From Micavibrio sp. UBA1850 (GTDB lineage Bacteria > Pseudomonadota > Alphaproteobacteria > Micavibrionales > Micavibrionaceae): DNA of 64,000 bases. The DNA is taken from contig DDIM01000020.1 of NCBI GenBank assembly GCA_002338525.1, positions 1 through 64,000 of the forward strand, in the 5' to 3' direction. Under the pieces are notes generated by a model. It was not told the DNA's origin and did not search any database. It saw only the letters and a program-made list of their open reading frames with translations. Position 1 is the stretch's first letter; the number at the start of each line of letters is the position of its first letter. Made by a program: the position numbers and the translations under genes. Below, piece by piece: positions 36,451 to 45,330 of this stretch.

Positions 36451-37219
36451 CTCCCTTACGTGATACAGGTTTTGCGCGAGAATCTCTTGATTCCAAATGG
36501 CGCGACAAAATGCTCATAAATTCTGAGGTAAACGCGTCCATACGGTCTGCATAACGATTGATTGATGTCGAAAAAACGTTAAATCCAATTACGGCAGGAA
36601 TAGCAGCCACCAAGCCTAGCGCGGTTGCAAAAAGTGCCTCTGCCATACCGGGTGCCACAACAGCCAATGAAGTGTTGTTTGCACCTGCGATGGCGACAAA
36701 GCTGTTCATAATTCCCCAAACGGTCCCAAACAAACCTATGAAAGGTGCCGTTGAACCAACACTTGCTAAAAATGTCATGCCGCGTTCAAGATTAGTCATT
36801 TCACGCCCAATTGAAAGGCTCATCGCACGCTCGACGCGTTGCTGTAATCCTGCTTGCAACGGCTCGGTTGATGGTAGCCCAGATGTTGTTGCCGATTTCC
36901 ATTCATCCATACCTGCAACAAATGTGTTTAGGAGTGGATCAGAAGAACTTTTTTTAACGCGCTCGTAGAGTTTGTCGAGTGGTTCGCCTGACCAAAATGC
37001 GTCTTCAAATCTTTGTGCTCGTCTATTTAGGTTTGTGAGTGTCATTTTTTTCCCAAAAATAATGGTCCATGACCATATGGAGGCCAAAATCAGCATAGCC
37101 ATGACGATTTTTACTATAATGTCGGCTTGCATAAACATACCAAGCATTGAAAAATCCATGTTATGCGTGCCTTCAATAATTGTGTTTTGTACTGTAGAAA
37201 CAGCCGTTGATGAATCCAT
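36443..37219 (-). CDS. tolQ: TolQ (ExbB/MotA family)
   Basis: Proton-channel subunit of the Tol machine that draws in the outer membrane during division. The 258-residue protein has three membrane helices: IIVKIVMAMLILASIWSW near the start, then FLASVGSTAPFIGLFGTVWG and MAEALFATALGLVAAIPAV. The GTVWGIMNSF and GLVAAIPAVI motifs are typical. ybgC is 41 bases upstream. Confidence 0.96.
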   Translation of the reverse strand: MDSSTAVSTVQNTIIEGTHNMDFSMLGMFMQADIIVKIVMAMLILASIWSWTIIFGKKMTLTNLNRRAQRFEDAFWSGEPLDKLYERVKKSSSDPLLNTFVAGMDEWKSATTSGLPSTEPLQAGLQQRVERAMSLSIGREMTNLERGMTFLASVGSTAPFIGLFGTVWGIMNSFVAIAGANNTSLAVVAPGMAEALFATALGLVAAIPAVIGFNVFSTSINRYADRMDAFTSEFMSILSRHLESRDSRAKPVSRKGVA

Positions 37220-37260
37220 CTAATGTTCTCCTTTACCAGATTGGAAGAATTTATTTCTTG

Positions 37261-37677
37261 TTATTTACCTTGCTCATCTACGAGGTTGTCTTGCAAGGTG
37301 TTCCTTAACTTTTCAGGAATTTTTACAAGATTTCCCTCATGGCTGATGCAGGCAATCACGACGTTGATCCCGCATAACATGACATCACCCCTGTATAATT
37401 CCTGACGCATTATGAATGATGAGTTTTTAACCTTACTGACATGTGTGCGCATTTCTAAAAGATCGTCGAGAAAAGCGGGCTTATGATAATCCGCTTCGAT
37501 GTGTCTAACGACGAACAATGTGTCGAGTTCCTTTGCGATTTGAGAGTTTGTCCATCCGACTGTACGTAAAAATTCTGTGCGCCCTCGTTCTGCAAAGCGG
37601 ATGTGACTTGCATGGTATACAATTCCGCCAGCATCAGTGTCTTCATAATATACGCGAATAGGGTGTTTATGTATCAT
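37261..37677 (-). CDS. ybgC: Acyl-CoA thioesterase YbgC
   Basis: Hot-dog fold thioesterase of the Tol cluster. The 138-residue protein opens with RVYYEDTDAGGIVYHASHI, which holds the catalytic Asp and the GG(I/V)VYH signature, and then RFAERGRTEFLR. ELDTLFVVRHIEADYHKPA and LRNTL follow. It overlaps ruvB by 4 bases (ATGA), so translation is probably coupled. Confidence 0.95.
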   Translation of the reverse strand: MIHKHPIRVYYEDTDAGGIVYHASHIRFAERGRTEFLRTVGWTNSQIAKELDTLFVVRHIEADYHKPAFLDDLLEMRTHVSKVKNSSFIMRQELYRGDVMLCGINVVIACISHEGNLVKIPEKLRNTLQDNLVDEQGK

Positions 37678-38732
37678 GTAAAAAGCGTCTCTTGGTTTGT
37701 GTTTTTGTTGGGTGTTTTGTGAATGCCTAGAACTTTATAACCGAGCGCTGAGATACAACGGCCGCGCGGCGTTCTTTGTAATATACCTTTTTGAAGCAAG
37801 TATGGCTCAATAACATCTTCAATAACGTCACGTTGTTCAGATAAGGCTGCCGCGATTGTATCAATGCCAACAGGCCCGCCGTCGTAGTTTTTGATGATAC
37901 AGTTTAGATAGCGATGATCCATCCCGTCCAGCCCCATATTGTCAACATCAAGACGCTTGAGAGCGTTATCGGCGATCTCATCATTTATTATTTTTGAACC
38001 CTCACTGTCAGCGAAATCACGAACACGACGCGTGAGACGGCCTGCAATTCGTGGCGTGCCACGTGAACGACGCGCAATTTCAAACGCCCCTTCGTCGCTC
38101 ATTTGACAGCCTAAAAGGCTTGCCGTGCGTTTCACAATTACACTCAGCTCATCAGGGGTATAAAACTCGAGGCGCAAGGGTATACCAAAACGGTCACGCA
38201 ATGGGTTTGTTAATAGACCACTACGAGTTGTGGCGCCCACCAAAGTAAAGGGTGGCAGATCAATTTGAACAGAGCGTGCAGCTGGTCCCTCGCCTATGAT
38301 GAGATCCAGTTTGTTATCTTCCATTGCTGGATACAAAATCTCTTCTACGGCAGGGTTAAGACGATGAATTTCGTCAATAAATAACACGTCGTTAGGTTGT
38401 AGGTTAGTCAGTATTGCCGCCAGATCACCTGATTTTGCAATTACAGGCCCTGATGTAGCGCGAAAACCAACACCTAGCTCTTTGGCAACAATTTGTGCAA
38501 GCGTTGTTTTACCAAGGCCTGGTGGACCAAAGAAAAGAACATGGTCCATTGCCTCTTCACGGGATTTAGCGGCATTAATAAAGACGCGAAGGTTATCTTT
38601 CAATGGGTCTTGTCCGAAAAAGTCATCAAGTTTTAGAGGGCGCACTGAATGTTCGTCACCTTTTTCTTCACTACGAAGCGCACTATCAAGTTCTGCGTTT
38701 TTTAGGGCTGTGTCTAATGGCTCATGGCTCAT
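37674..38732 (-). CDS. ruvB: Holliday junction branch migration helicase RuvB
   Basis: AAA+ motor that drives branch migration. The 352-residue protein has Walker A GPPGLGKTT, Walker B VLFIDEIHRLNP, sensor 1 LVGATTRSG and the arginine finger region LRDRFGI, then the winged-helix end GPVGIDTIAAALSEQRD with LQRTPRGR. It overlaps ruvA by 4 bases (ATGA). Confidence 0.98.
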   Translation of the reverse strand: MSHEPLDTALKNAELDSALRSEEKGDEHSVRPLKLDDFFGQDPLKDNLRVFINAAKSREEAMDHVLFFGPPGLGKTTLAQIVAKELGVGFRATSGPVIAKSGDLAAILTNLQPNDVLFIDEIHRLNPAVEEILYPAMEDNKLDLIIGEGPAARSVQIDLPPFTLVGATTRSGLLTNPLRDRFGIPLRLEFYTPDELSVIVKRTASLLGCQMSDEGAFEIARRSRGTPRIAGRLTRRVRDFADSEGSKIINDEIADNALKRLDVDNMGLDGMDHRYLNCIIKNYDGGPVGIDTIAAALSEQRDVIEDVIEPYLLQKGILQRTPRGRCISALGYKVLGIHKTPNKNTNQETLFT

Positions 38733-39391
38733 GCGCTTAACTCCTTAAGGGCAAGGCGAATAAGATCCTCTACGCCAAATTCATTATCATTTTCGGCCGC
38801 GGCCTTTACGCGCATGACAGCAGAAAAGGCATCGGCCTTTCCATACCCTAAATTTACAAGCGCAGAGACGGCATCATGATCTGCACTAGTGTTTTTCATA
38901 GCAGATGGTGGCGTATTTGATGCACTGGCCTGCTCAGATGTACTTGTGGGGGCTTGGGCTGATGTAATAGACAATGCGCCAATATCCATGGCCGCGACCT
39001 TATCTTTCAATTCTGTCAAAATACGAGCGGCGAGTTTAGGGCCAACGCCATCGGCTTGGGTTATAACGGCTTTATCTTGTGCCATAATCGCAATTTGAAG
39101 CTGCTCAGGTGTAATTGAGGCCAACATGGCAAGGCCCACTTTTGCGCCCACACCCTGTACGGATGTCAAAAGGCGAAACCATGATTGCTCGACGGCATCA
39201 ATAAAGCCGTATAGGTGAATGTGGTCTTCGCGTACATTTGTGTCTATGAGCAATGACGCAGGAGAGCCGGCCTCTCCCATCATGCGAAGTGTGCGCGCGC
39301 TAACAAACACTAGATACCCCACACCTTGTACATCAAGGAGAACATGCCCCTCGCCAAAGCTATCTATAATACCTGATAATTTACCAATCAT
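38729..39391 (-). CDS. ruvA: Holliday junction protein RuvA
   Basis: Tetramer that holds the four-way junction flat for RuvB. The 220-residue protein has the OB fold start MIGKLSGIIDSFGEGHVLLD, tandem HhH motifs (LLTSVQGVGAKVGLAMLAS and ITQADGVGPKLAARI, then ELKDK), and a C-terminal domain III (ALVNLGYGKADAFSAVMR) joined by a Ser/Thr/Ala linker. ruvC lies 30 bases upstream. Confidence 0.97.
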   Translation of the reverse strand: MIGKLSGIIDSFGEGHVLLDVQGVGYLVFVSARTLRMMGEAGSPASLLIDTNVREDHIHLYGFIDAVEQSWFRLLTSVQGVGAKVGLAMLASITPEQLQIAIMAQDKAVITQADGVGPKLAARILTELKDKVAAMDIGALSITSAQAPTSTSEQASASNTPPSAMKNTSADHDAVSALVNLGYGKADAFSAVMRVKAAAENDNEFGVEDLIRLALKELSA

Positions 39392-39421
39392 ATTTTGTTT
39401 TCTCTTATATTCTTAAAGTGT

Positions 39422-39916
39422 TTACGATGCCCTTACGCTCATCGATTGAACTGCCCCGTGATGCGCATGTGTGATAGCAATAGCCAACGCATCGGCTTCA
39501 TCGCTTTGCAACGTTCCTGACTTAGGCAAAAGGGTTTTGACCATAATATTCATTTGATCTTTTGTGGCGTGACCTGTGCCAACGATCGACTTTTTGATTA
39601 ATGTTGCGGCGTATTCTGAAACGGGTATGCCTGCCCGCGCAGGTGCAAGAAGAGCAACCCCCCTTGCCTGACCAAGCTTAAGAGCTGATTTAGGGTTTTG
39701 GTTAACGAATGTTTCCTCGACAGCCGCACTATCTATTCCATGAGTGCCTATGATATGTGCAAGCTCGGCATCAATGAAGGCTAAGCGGTATGGATCAGTG
39801 TCTTTAGGCTTTGTTTGTATTGTGCCCGACGTAATATAGGTTAAGGCATTATTGTTATATTCAATAATGCCCCATCCTGTTTTTTGTAAGCCGGGGTCTA
39901 TACCTAGAATTCTCAT
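39422..39916 (-). CDS. ruvC: Holliday junction resolvase RuvC
   Basis: Cuts Holliday junctions by dual incision. The ATG at 39916 gives 164 residues and the conserved start MRILGIDPGLQKTGWG with the catalytic Asp; the open frame to 40024 overlaps yebC and is rejected. VEETFVNQNPKSALKLGQARG and the late block SDEADALAIAITHAHH carry the other acidic residues. The ribosome site is weak. Confidence 0.96.
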   Translation of the reverse strand: MRILGIDPGLQKTGWGIIEYNNNALTYITSGTIQTKPKDTDPYRLAFIDAELAHIIGTHGIDSAAVEETFVNQNPKSALKLGQARGVALLAPARAGIPVSEYAATLIKKSIVGTGHATKDQMNIMVKTLLPKSGTLQSDEADALAIAITHAHHGAVQSMSVRAS

Positions 39917-39953
39917 AAGTGTAATTCTAGCACGCCTTAGCGCATAGACAAGG

Positions 39954-40706
39954 CTATGATGATAGCTTTTCCATGATTTCGTCAGACGCTTCGAAGTTTG
40001 TTGTAACAGTTTGCACATCGTCACTTTCTTCTAGGGCGTCAACCATCTTCAAAATGCTGCTGGCTTGGTCTTCGTTGACCTCAGCCATTACATTTGGTTG
40101 CCAAATAAGACCACTTTCTTCTGCTTCACCAAATTTTTCTGTCATAGCGTCTTGCACGCTGGCAAAATTATTTGGGTCACATGTGATAACGTGAACATGC
40201 TCGTCGCTTTCACAATTGTCTGCACCGGCTTCGACGGCGGCTTCAAACATTGTGTCGGCATCTGCTTTGTCGGCTGTGAAAACAACTTGCCCCACACGAT
40301 CAAACATAAATGATACTGCGTTTGTCTCACCAAGGTTTCCGCCGTATTTAGAAAACCCAGAGCGCACTTCTGAAGCGGTTCTGTTTTTATTGTCTGTGAG
40401 CGTCTCAACAATTACGGCAACACCACCAACGCCATATCCTTCGTAGCGCATTTCTACGTAGTCAGTCCCGTCATCCGCTGTACCTGCGCCCGTTTTAATC
40501 GCACGATCGATACGGTCTTTAGGCATAGAGTTACTTTTTGCTGTTTGAACGGCAAGTCGGAGTCGTGGGTTTGAATCGATGTCATCCCCGCCCATCTTTG
40601 CGGCAACTTGAATTTCTTTTCCTAACCGCGAGAATAATTTAGCGCGTTTCTTATCTTGTGCGCCTTTACGGTGTTGAATATTTGCCCATTTACTATGTCC
40701 AGCCAT
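39954..40706 (-). CDS. yebC: YebC/PmpR family protein
   Basis: Family known both as DNA-binding regulators and, more recently, as factors acting at the ribosome on proline-rich stretches. The 250-residue protein starts AGHSKWANIQHRKGAQDKKR, the conserved N-terminus, and has RIDRAIKTGAG, YEGYGVGGVAVIVE and GGNLGETNAVSFMFDR. It heads the ruvCAB transcript, the usual place. AAAGGAAAAG lies upstream of the ATG. Confidence 0.96.
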   Translation of the reverse strand: MAGHSKWANIQHRKGAQDKKRAKLFSRLGKEIQVAAKMGGDDIDSNPRLRLAVQTAKSNSMPKDRIDRAIKTGAGTADDGTDYVEMRYEGYGVGGVAVIVETLTDNKNRTASEVRSGFSKYGGNLGETNAVSFMFDRVGQVVFTADKADADTMFEAAVEAGADNCESDEHVHVITCDPNNFASVQDAMTEKFGEAEESGLIWQPNVMAEVNEDQASSILKMVDALEESDDVQTVTTNFEASDEIMEKLSS

Positions 40707-40781
40707 TTTCTTTTCCTTAAATCTGTTTCTTGTTTTATTAAAACAGTTTGCATTCTATGTGTGGTGTGAGATTATAAAACA

Positions 40782-40801
40782 GCTCTTGTTTTTACAAGAG
40801 C
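40782..40801. repeat. Perfect inverted repeat in a divergent promoter region
   Basis: GCTCTTGT and ACAAGAGC flank TTTT. It sits 76 bases from yebC and 137 from the response regulator gene, which are divergent, so an operator or the leader hairpin of yebC are both possible; a terminator is not needed here. Confidence 0.5.
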
Positions 40802-40874
40802 AATTTGGAGAAACTCACTTATTTCACCTGTTTACTGCGTACGTTTTTTGAAATAGATAAAATTTGATTTATAT

Positions 40875-40889
40875 TTAGCTTATAGTTAA
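40875..40889 (+). promoter_or_regulatory. CtrA-like half-site pair upstream of a response regulator
   Basis: TTAG-N7-TTAA matches the CtrA consensus TTAA-N7-TTAA at seven of eight positions. It lies 49 bases before the ATG at 40938. A single near-match can arise by chance in AT-rich DNA. Confidence 0.3.
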
Positions 40890-40937
40890 TGCATTCCGTG
40901 CTAGGCTTATATTAATCAAAAAAAATAAAAAGAAGTT

Positions 40938-41564
40938 ATGGCGTACAATTTTGAAGATGTAAAAATCCTGATCGTGGATGATAATTTCCCGATGCTGACA
41001 TTGCTGAAAGCAATGCTTACGCGTTTTGGTGTTGGTACCATTCTCACGGCGTCGAATGGTGATATGGCCTTTAAATCATTCGTGCGTCACAATCCTGACA
41101 TTGTTATATCTGATTGGATGATGGCGCCATCAAATGGTGTTGAGCTTGCGCAGATGATACGAGATGATAAAGCCTCTCCCAACCCATACGTTCCCTTTAT
41201 TCTTATGACAGGGTTTAGTGAAGAACACCGCGTAACGATGGCGCGTGATGTTGGGATTACAGAATTTTTATTAAAACCGTTTAGCGCAATGGATTTATAC
41301 AAACGTATAGTCACCATTATTGAGGCTCCGCGCCAGTTTGTTCGCTCTGAAGACTTCTTTGGGCCTGATCGTCGTCGTCGTGACTCTACTGATTTTAGAG
41401 GAGCGCGTAAACGTAAAGATGACCCAACGGGGCGCGTTACAGCAGATGATAGGCGCGACGCAGACATACATATTCGTGAAGCCAAAAAAGAACAAGGCAT
41501 TAAAAATAATGACTTTTTATTATTCGAAGACAGAATTGATAGCATAGACTTTAAAGATAGATAA
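40938..41564 (+). CDS. Stand-alone response regulator (CheY-like receiver)
   Basis: Receiver domain in residues 1-125 with the acidic pocket D14-D15, phosphoacceptor D59 in VISDWMM, T91 in LMTGF and K113 in LLKPF. After that a charged, Arg/Asp-rich tail of about 80 residues (DRRRRDSTDFRGARKRKDD) shows no DNA-binding or enzymatic domain, so output is probably by protein contact. No histidine kinase is adjacent. The next gene starts 1 base after the stop, which suggests a functional pair. Confidence 0.9.
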   Translation: MAYNFEDVKILIVDDNFPMLTLLKAMLTRFGVGTILTASNGDMAFKSFVRHNPDIVISDWMMAPSNGVELAQMIRDDKASPNPYVPFILMTGFSEEHRVTMARDVGITEFLLKPFSAMDLYKRIVTIIEAPRQFVRSEDFFGPDRRRRDSTDFRGARKRKDDPTGRVTADDRRDADIHIREAKKEQGIKNNDFLLFEDRIDSIDFKDR

Positions 41565-41565
41565 G

Positions 41566-42099
41566 ATGACAGACAAAAAAGACGAGCTCCCACAATTTTA
41601 CCCTCCTAAACGTGCCCTAAAAAGCAAAGTGGGTCATGGAGGACTAAGTAAAGAAACGATTTCAAAGGCACAGCGTGTCATTGATTTGAACAAGGTTGAC
41701 TTTTCAGAGGTTGCAAAACCGTACATGGTTTGCCTTGAAGATAGTGTGCAAAAGGCGCGCGCCGGACAATCTGACAATCATGAAAAGCTTATTGAGGGTG
41801 TCTTATTTCCTGCAATGCAGTTGAAAGCCAACGGCGATTTGTTTCATTATCCAATCATTACGGACATTGCGAACAAGTTTTTATGGTTTTTAGAGCGTAT
41901 CTATAAGCTTAACTCTCATGCGCTTGATATCGTTGAGGCGTTTGAGCGTTCTATAAACATGGTTTTTCAACAAAAGCTTAGCGGTAAGGTTACATCTGCT
42001 GGTAAGGTTATTTTAAATGAGCTAGATGCTGTTTGTACCCGTTACTTTGAAAAATATCCTGAAAACATTCATCCACGACTACTTAACAAGAAAAGCTAG
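41566..42099 (+). CDS. Unknown partner of the response regulator
   Basis: 177 residues, not recognised. It is translated just after the response regulator (1-base gap). The N-terminal 30 residues are basic and proline-containing (QFYPPKRALKSKVGHGG). The rest is predicted mostly helical (LIEGVLFPAMQLKANGDLF, ITDIANKFLWFLERIYKLN, ALDIVEAFERSINMVF). No catalytic motif, signal peptide or membrane helix is visible. A role as output or phosphotransfer-like partner of the receiver is inference; no obvious phospho-His motif is present. It overlaps the convergent phosphoesterase gene by 4 bases. Confidence 0.75.
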   Translation: MTDKKDELPQFYPPKRALKSKVGHGGLSKETISKAQRVIDLNKVDFSEVAKPYMVCLEDSVQKARAGQSDNHEKLIEGVLFPAMQLKANGDLFHYPIITDIANKFLWFLERIYKLNSHALDIVEAFERSINMVFQQKLSGKVTSAGKVILNELDAVCTRYFEKYPENIHPRLLNKKS

Positions 42100-42920
42100 T
42101 CCAAATAAGAATTTTGATTTTTGAGGAATGCGCCAAGTATCACAGGTTCGATGCTTAACGTTTTGCCTGTGCTATCATCTGTTTTGATAATTGTTCCGCA
42201 TAATGTGCCCTTGCCTTTGGCTGGGGTCATTCTGTTTTTGCCTGGAATCTTACGAGTAAAGCGCAAAATTGGAATATCTTTTTCCATGCCTATAACACTA
42301 TCATAACACCCCGTCATACCTGCATCAGTTTGAAAACCTGTTCCATTTTCAAGAATGTGACAGTCTGCCGTTGGAATATGTGTATGCGTCCCAACAACAG
42401 CACTTACGCGGCCGTCAAGATAATGGGCGAGTGCCATTTTTTCACTTGTTGCCTCTGCGTGAATATCAACAAAGATTGCATTGATGTTGGCGCCTAATTG
42501 GTAGTTTTTTAAAATTTTGTCTGCTGTAGCGAATGGGCAATCTAAAGATTCTGGCATGTATACGCGCCCCATTAGGTGCATGATTAGTATTTTTCGCCCA
42601 TCGGGTAATGATTTAATGCATGCGCCCTGCCCTGGTGTTGTGTCTGGGTAGTTGGCCGCTCGCAATAGACTAGGGTCACGTGTAATGTACGAAAGAATTT
42701 CGCGCTGATCCCAAACATGATTACCTGTAGTTATACAGTCAGTACCAAGGTCGTAGTATTCTTTGCATATTTTTTCTGTGATACCAAAGCCGTTGGCTGA
42801 GTTATCTCCGTCTACAATGACGATGTCTGCCTTATGATGTGCTTTAATTTTTTCAAGATGGGCATTTAGCATTTCTCTGCCTGCTTGCCCGGCAATATCA
42901 CCAATAAATAAAATTTTCAT
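42096..42920 (-). CDS. YmdB-family metallophosphoesterase
   Basis: Calcineurin-like phosphoesterase; the Bacillus member YmdB cleaves 2',3'-cyclic nucleotides. The 274-residue protein has the metal site motifs FIGDIAGQAGRE, VDGDNSANGFGI, TTGNHVWDQRE, and VDIHAEATSEK, then GTHTHIPTAD. The end region RKIPGKNRMTPAKGKGTLCG is typical. No signal peptide, so cytoplasmic. Confidence 0.93.
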   Translation of the reverse strand: MKILFIGDIAGQAGREMLNAHLEKIKAHHKADIVIVDGDNSANGFGITEKICKEYYDLGTDCITTGNHVWDQREILSYITRDPSLLRAANYPDTTPGQGACIKSLPDGRKILIMHLMGRVYMPESLDCPFATADKILKNYQLGANINAIFVDIHAEATSEKMALAHYLDGRVSAVVGTHTHIPTADCHILENGTGFQTDAGMTGCYDSVIGMEKDIPILRFTRKIPGKNRMTPAKGKGTLCGTIIKTDDSTGKTLSIEPVILGAFLKNQNSYLD

Positions 42921-42951
42921 GGAAATGTTTTAGCGTCTTTGCGAATAGATG

Positions 42952-43323
42952 TCACCGCTTTAATGCCGCTTCTTTAATCGTTAATGTATTATCGCGACAT
43001 TCTGTTACGACCCGCATTCTATCAAATCGGGATGAAACGTCTTTATATTGAGAGTTTTCGATGCTTTTCACGTGAGGGTCTTGCTCCCTCACAATTTCTT
43101 TATCGCTAAAATGCGAGAAAATTTGTTTTAAAATATCTTGTTGAATTTCGGGTTGGTCGACGGCTTGTTGTATAAGCATCATCATGAATTGTGATTGTGG
43201 CTCGATTGCTGTGTATTGCCCTTGGTCATCACATTCGAATTTTAGGTGTTTTGAGCATTGTATAGTGTTTTCTACATGCTTTACAGCGCATTCAAATGCA
43301 TCTTTTATATTGTTGTCAAACAA
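42952..43323 (-). CDS. Small unknown protein
   Basis: 123 residues, not recognised. The listed start is a TTG at 43323 that lies at the foot of a strong hairpin, so the true start may differ (an ATG-ATG pair lies well inside at FMMML). The sequence has three Cys and is predicted helical in the middle (QFMMMLIQQAVDQPEIQQDI). No signal peptide. It is between the phosphoesterase and the transporter on the same strand. Confidence 0.5.
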   Translation of the reverse strand: MFDNNIKDAFECAVKHVENTIQCSKHLKFECDDQGQYTAIEPQSQFMMMLIQQAVDQPEIQQDILKQIFSHFSDKEIVREQDPHVKSIENSQYKDVSSRFDRMRVVTECRDNTLTIKEAALKR

Positions 43324-43358
43324 ATATACTCTCCCAGTTGCTCTGAGAGAGTATATTT
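43322..43358 (-). terminator. Strong hairpin after the transporter gene
   Basis: AAATATACTCTC pairs perfectly with GAGAGTATATTT, then a C-A mismatch and CAG/CTG around a five-base loop. It is 25 bases after the transporter stop. On the minus strand it is followed only by a short T-rich stretch (TATATTTGTTTG), so it may be a terminator or an RNA-protecting structure. Confidence 0.55.
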
Positions 43359-43382
43359 TAAACTTAATGTTATGTCAATTTA

Positions 43383-44747
43383 TTAAAAGAACATGAAATA
43401 TGCGTATATTGTCGCAATGACGACAGTCGCAATCATAAGTGGGAACGCCATCAGCATAAACTTAACAAACGATATTGGCTGACCTGCACGTGAGGCGTAA
43501 CTGGCAACCATAACGTTAGCACTAGCCCCAACGATAGATCCGTTACCACCTAGACATGCGCCAAGAGATAGTGCCCACCATATAGGTTCCAATTTATCGG
43601 CTCCACCAAATGTTGGGGCCATCGCATCAATCATAGGAATGATTGTTGCTACAAACGGAATATTGTTGATGAAAGCAGAGAATATGGTCGATATCCACAA
43701 AATAGCCATACCAGTTGCAACCATGTTGCCTTCGGTAATGGCAAGCATTTCTTCTGCCATAATTCCCAAGATGCCAGATGCTTCAACCCCTGTCACAATG
43801 ATGAAGAGCCCCATAAAGAAGAAGATTGTATCCCATTCAACTTCTTTGAAGATGTGCTCAACGGCATGTGTTTGTTTTGGATTGCTAAGGATATAGGTTT
43901 TACCGCGTTTGCGTTTAAACATATCAAGAAGCATAAGTAGTGATGCACCACCTAATGCCACTGTACCTGGTTCGTAACCGTGTCCATGCCCTACGATAAA
44001 GCCGAAAAGGACAAGTGCAAGCACAAATAATGATTTGAATAGGAGTTGTTTATCTACAAGTGCTTCGTATGGGTTATAGCGCAACAAATGAGCACGGGCA
44101 CGTTTTGATGTAGTCATTTTACGTCCCCATAACACATCAAAAAAGATAAGAAGGAAAACCATAATGATAAATGCAGGCGGCCCAACATTCACAACGAAAT
44201 CCATAAAGCTAAAGCCCACGTGTGAGCCAATAAGAATGTTTGGCGGGTCACCAATCAATGTTGCTGTTCCACCAACGTTAGAGGCGAAAATTTGTGCAAA
44301 CAAGAATGGGTACGGGTTTTGTTTAAGCTGCTCTGTTAAAAGAAGCGTAATTGGTACAATAAGCATAACGGTTGTTACGTTATCAAGAAGCGCTGAAAAG
44401 ACAGCCGTGATAATTGATAACACCGCCAGCAAGGCTCTTGGATTGGCCTTAACCGATTTAGCCGCTAGAATTGCGATAAATTGGAAAAAACCAGAGTTTT
44501 TCATTATTCCAACTATAATCATCATACCGATCAGTAGGAAGATTGTGTTGAAGTCAATGCCATCAATGGCTTGGTGCTGGGAGATCACCCCCAAGAAGAT
44601 CATTGCCGAGGCACCAATGAGTGCTGTGATGGCTTGATTTAATCGCTCGGTAATAATAAGTGCATATACGGCTGCCAATACGGCGCAGGACGCGACTATT
44701 GGATCAATACCAAATATTACATGTGATGTTAGATGTTCTGTTACCAT
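43383..44747 (-). CDS. NhaD/ArsB-type ion transporter
   Basis: Inner-membrane permease of the ion transporter superfamily (ArsB/NhaD/P protein, COG1055). The 454-residue protein has about 11-12 membrane helices and two related halves. Typical blocks are LLDNVTTVMLIVPIT in the first half and FINNIPFVATIIPMI in the second, and ASNVGGTATLIGDPPNILIG, which is the substrate-site signature. A large charged loop separates the halves. Sodium/proton exchange or anion export are both possible; no ars genes are near. A CBS protein gene is directly upstream. Confidence 0.88.
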   Translation of the reverse strand: MVTEHLTSHVIFGIDPIVASCAVLAAVYALIITERLNQAITALIGASAMIFLGVISQHQAIDGIDFNTIFLLIGMMIIVGIMKNSGFFQFIAILAAKSVKANPRALLAVLSIITAVFSALLDNVTTVMLIVPITLLLTEQLKQNPYPFLFAQIFASNVGGTATLIGDPPNILIGSHVGFSFMDFVVNVGPPAFIIMVFLLIFFDVLWGRKMTTSKRARAHLLRYNPYEALVDKQLLFKSLFVLALVLFGFIVGHGHGYEPGTVALGGASLLMLLDMFKRKRGKTYILSNPKQTHAVEHIFKEVEWDTIFFFMGLFIIVTGVEASGILGIMAEEMLAITEGNMVATGMAILWISTIFSAFINNIPFVATIIPMIDAMAPTFGGADKLEPIWWALSLGACLGGNGSIVGASANVMVASYASRAGQPISFVKFMLMAFPLMIATVVIATIYAYFMFF

Positions 44748-44805
44748 TTTTTTGAATACTCATACCTGTACGCATAAAAGATCAATGAATTTAATATTCA
44801 AAATC

Positions 44806-45297
44806 TTATTTGCTTGGTAATTCGCCCTCTTTTTCTAACCCTGTGATGACAGAGTGCATTTCTTTAATTGCTGATTGTTCTGAGATAAGTCCAACTAGTT
44901 CGCCTGTTTCTTTTTCAACGACAGGGATTGGGCTTCCGTAATTTACGATAAGACGAAACGATTCCCATGTCTCGGTTTCTGGATGAACAACAACAATGTC
45001 TTCTTCCATTACTTCTTTGACTTTTACCGGTTTCAACTTATGTAGACGTTTGGCGATGCCTGGTGTTGCGCCAACAACAAAATTTAGTCGTTGTAGACCA
45101 TCTGGCATTGTGACTGATACTGGAAGTAATTCCTCAAGAATTTTTTTCAGGCTCAGTATACCAACAAGTACGCCGTCATCATTGACAACAGGAAGGCATC
45201 TTAGTGAATGTTTTTCTAGTCTTTCGAGCACCACTTCGACGGTTTCGTCTGGGTGCGCTTTGATAACATTTGTTATCATTGCATTATTGCATGGCAT
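44806..45297 (-). CDS. Two-CBS-domain protein
   Basis: CBS pairs bind adenine nucleotides and sense energy or ionic state. The ATG at 45297 has GAGGTGG five bases upstream and gives 163 residues; a GTG at 45306 is rejected. The first CBS motif is VIKAHPDETVEVVLERLEK then CLPVVNDDGVLVGILS; the second is EEDIVVVHPETETWES then SPIPVVEKETGELVGLIS. It is immediately upstream of the transporter gene (58 bases), so a regulatory role over it is plausible but inferred. Confidence 0.85.
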   Translation of the reverse strand: MPCNNAMITNVIKAHPDETVEVVLERLEKHSLRCLPVVNDDGVLVGILSLKKILEELLPVSVTMPDGLQRLNFVVGATPGIAKRLHKLKPVKVKEVMEEDIVVVHPETETWESFRLIVNYGSPIPVVEKETGELVGLISEQSAIKEMHSVITGLEKEGELPSK

Positions 45298-45330
45298 GTT
45301 AACCACCTCATTTTTGTTTTCATAACTAAC

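Noticed and set aside
39917..40024. Longer start for ruvC
   Set aside because: It overlaps yebC and lies before the conserved MRILGIDPG start.
44164..44637. 157-residue plus-strand frame opposite the transporter gene
   Set aside because: Antisense shadow of a membrane protein; the minus-strand frame has clear motifs.
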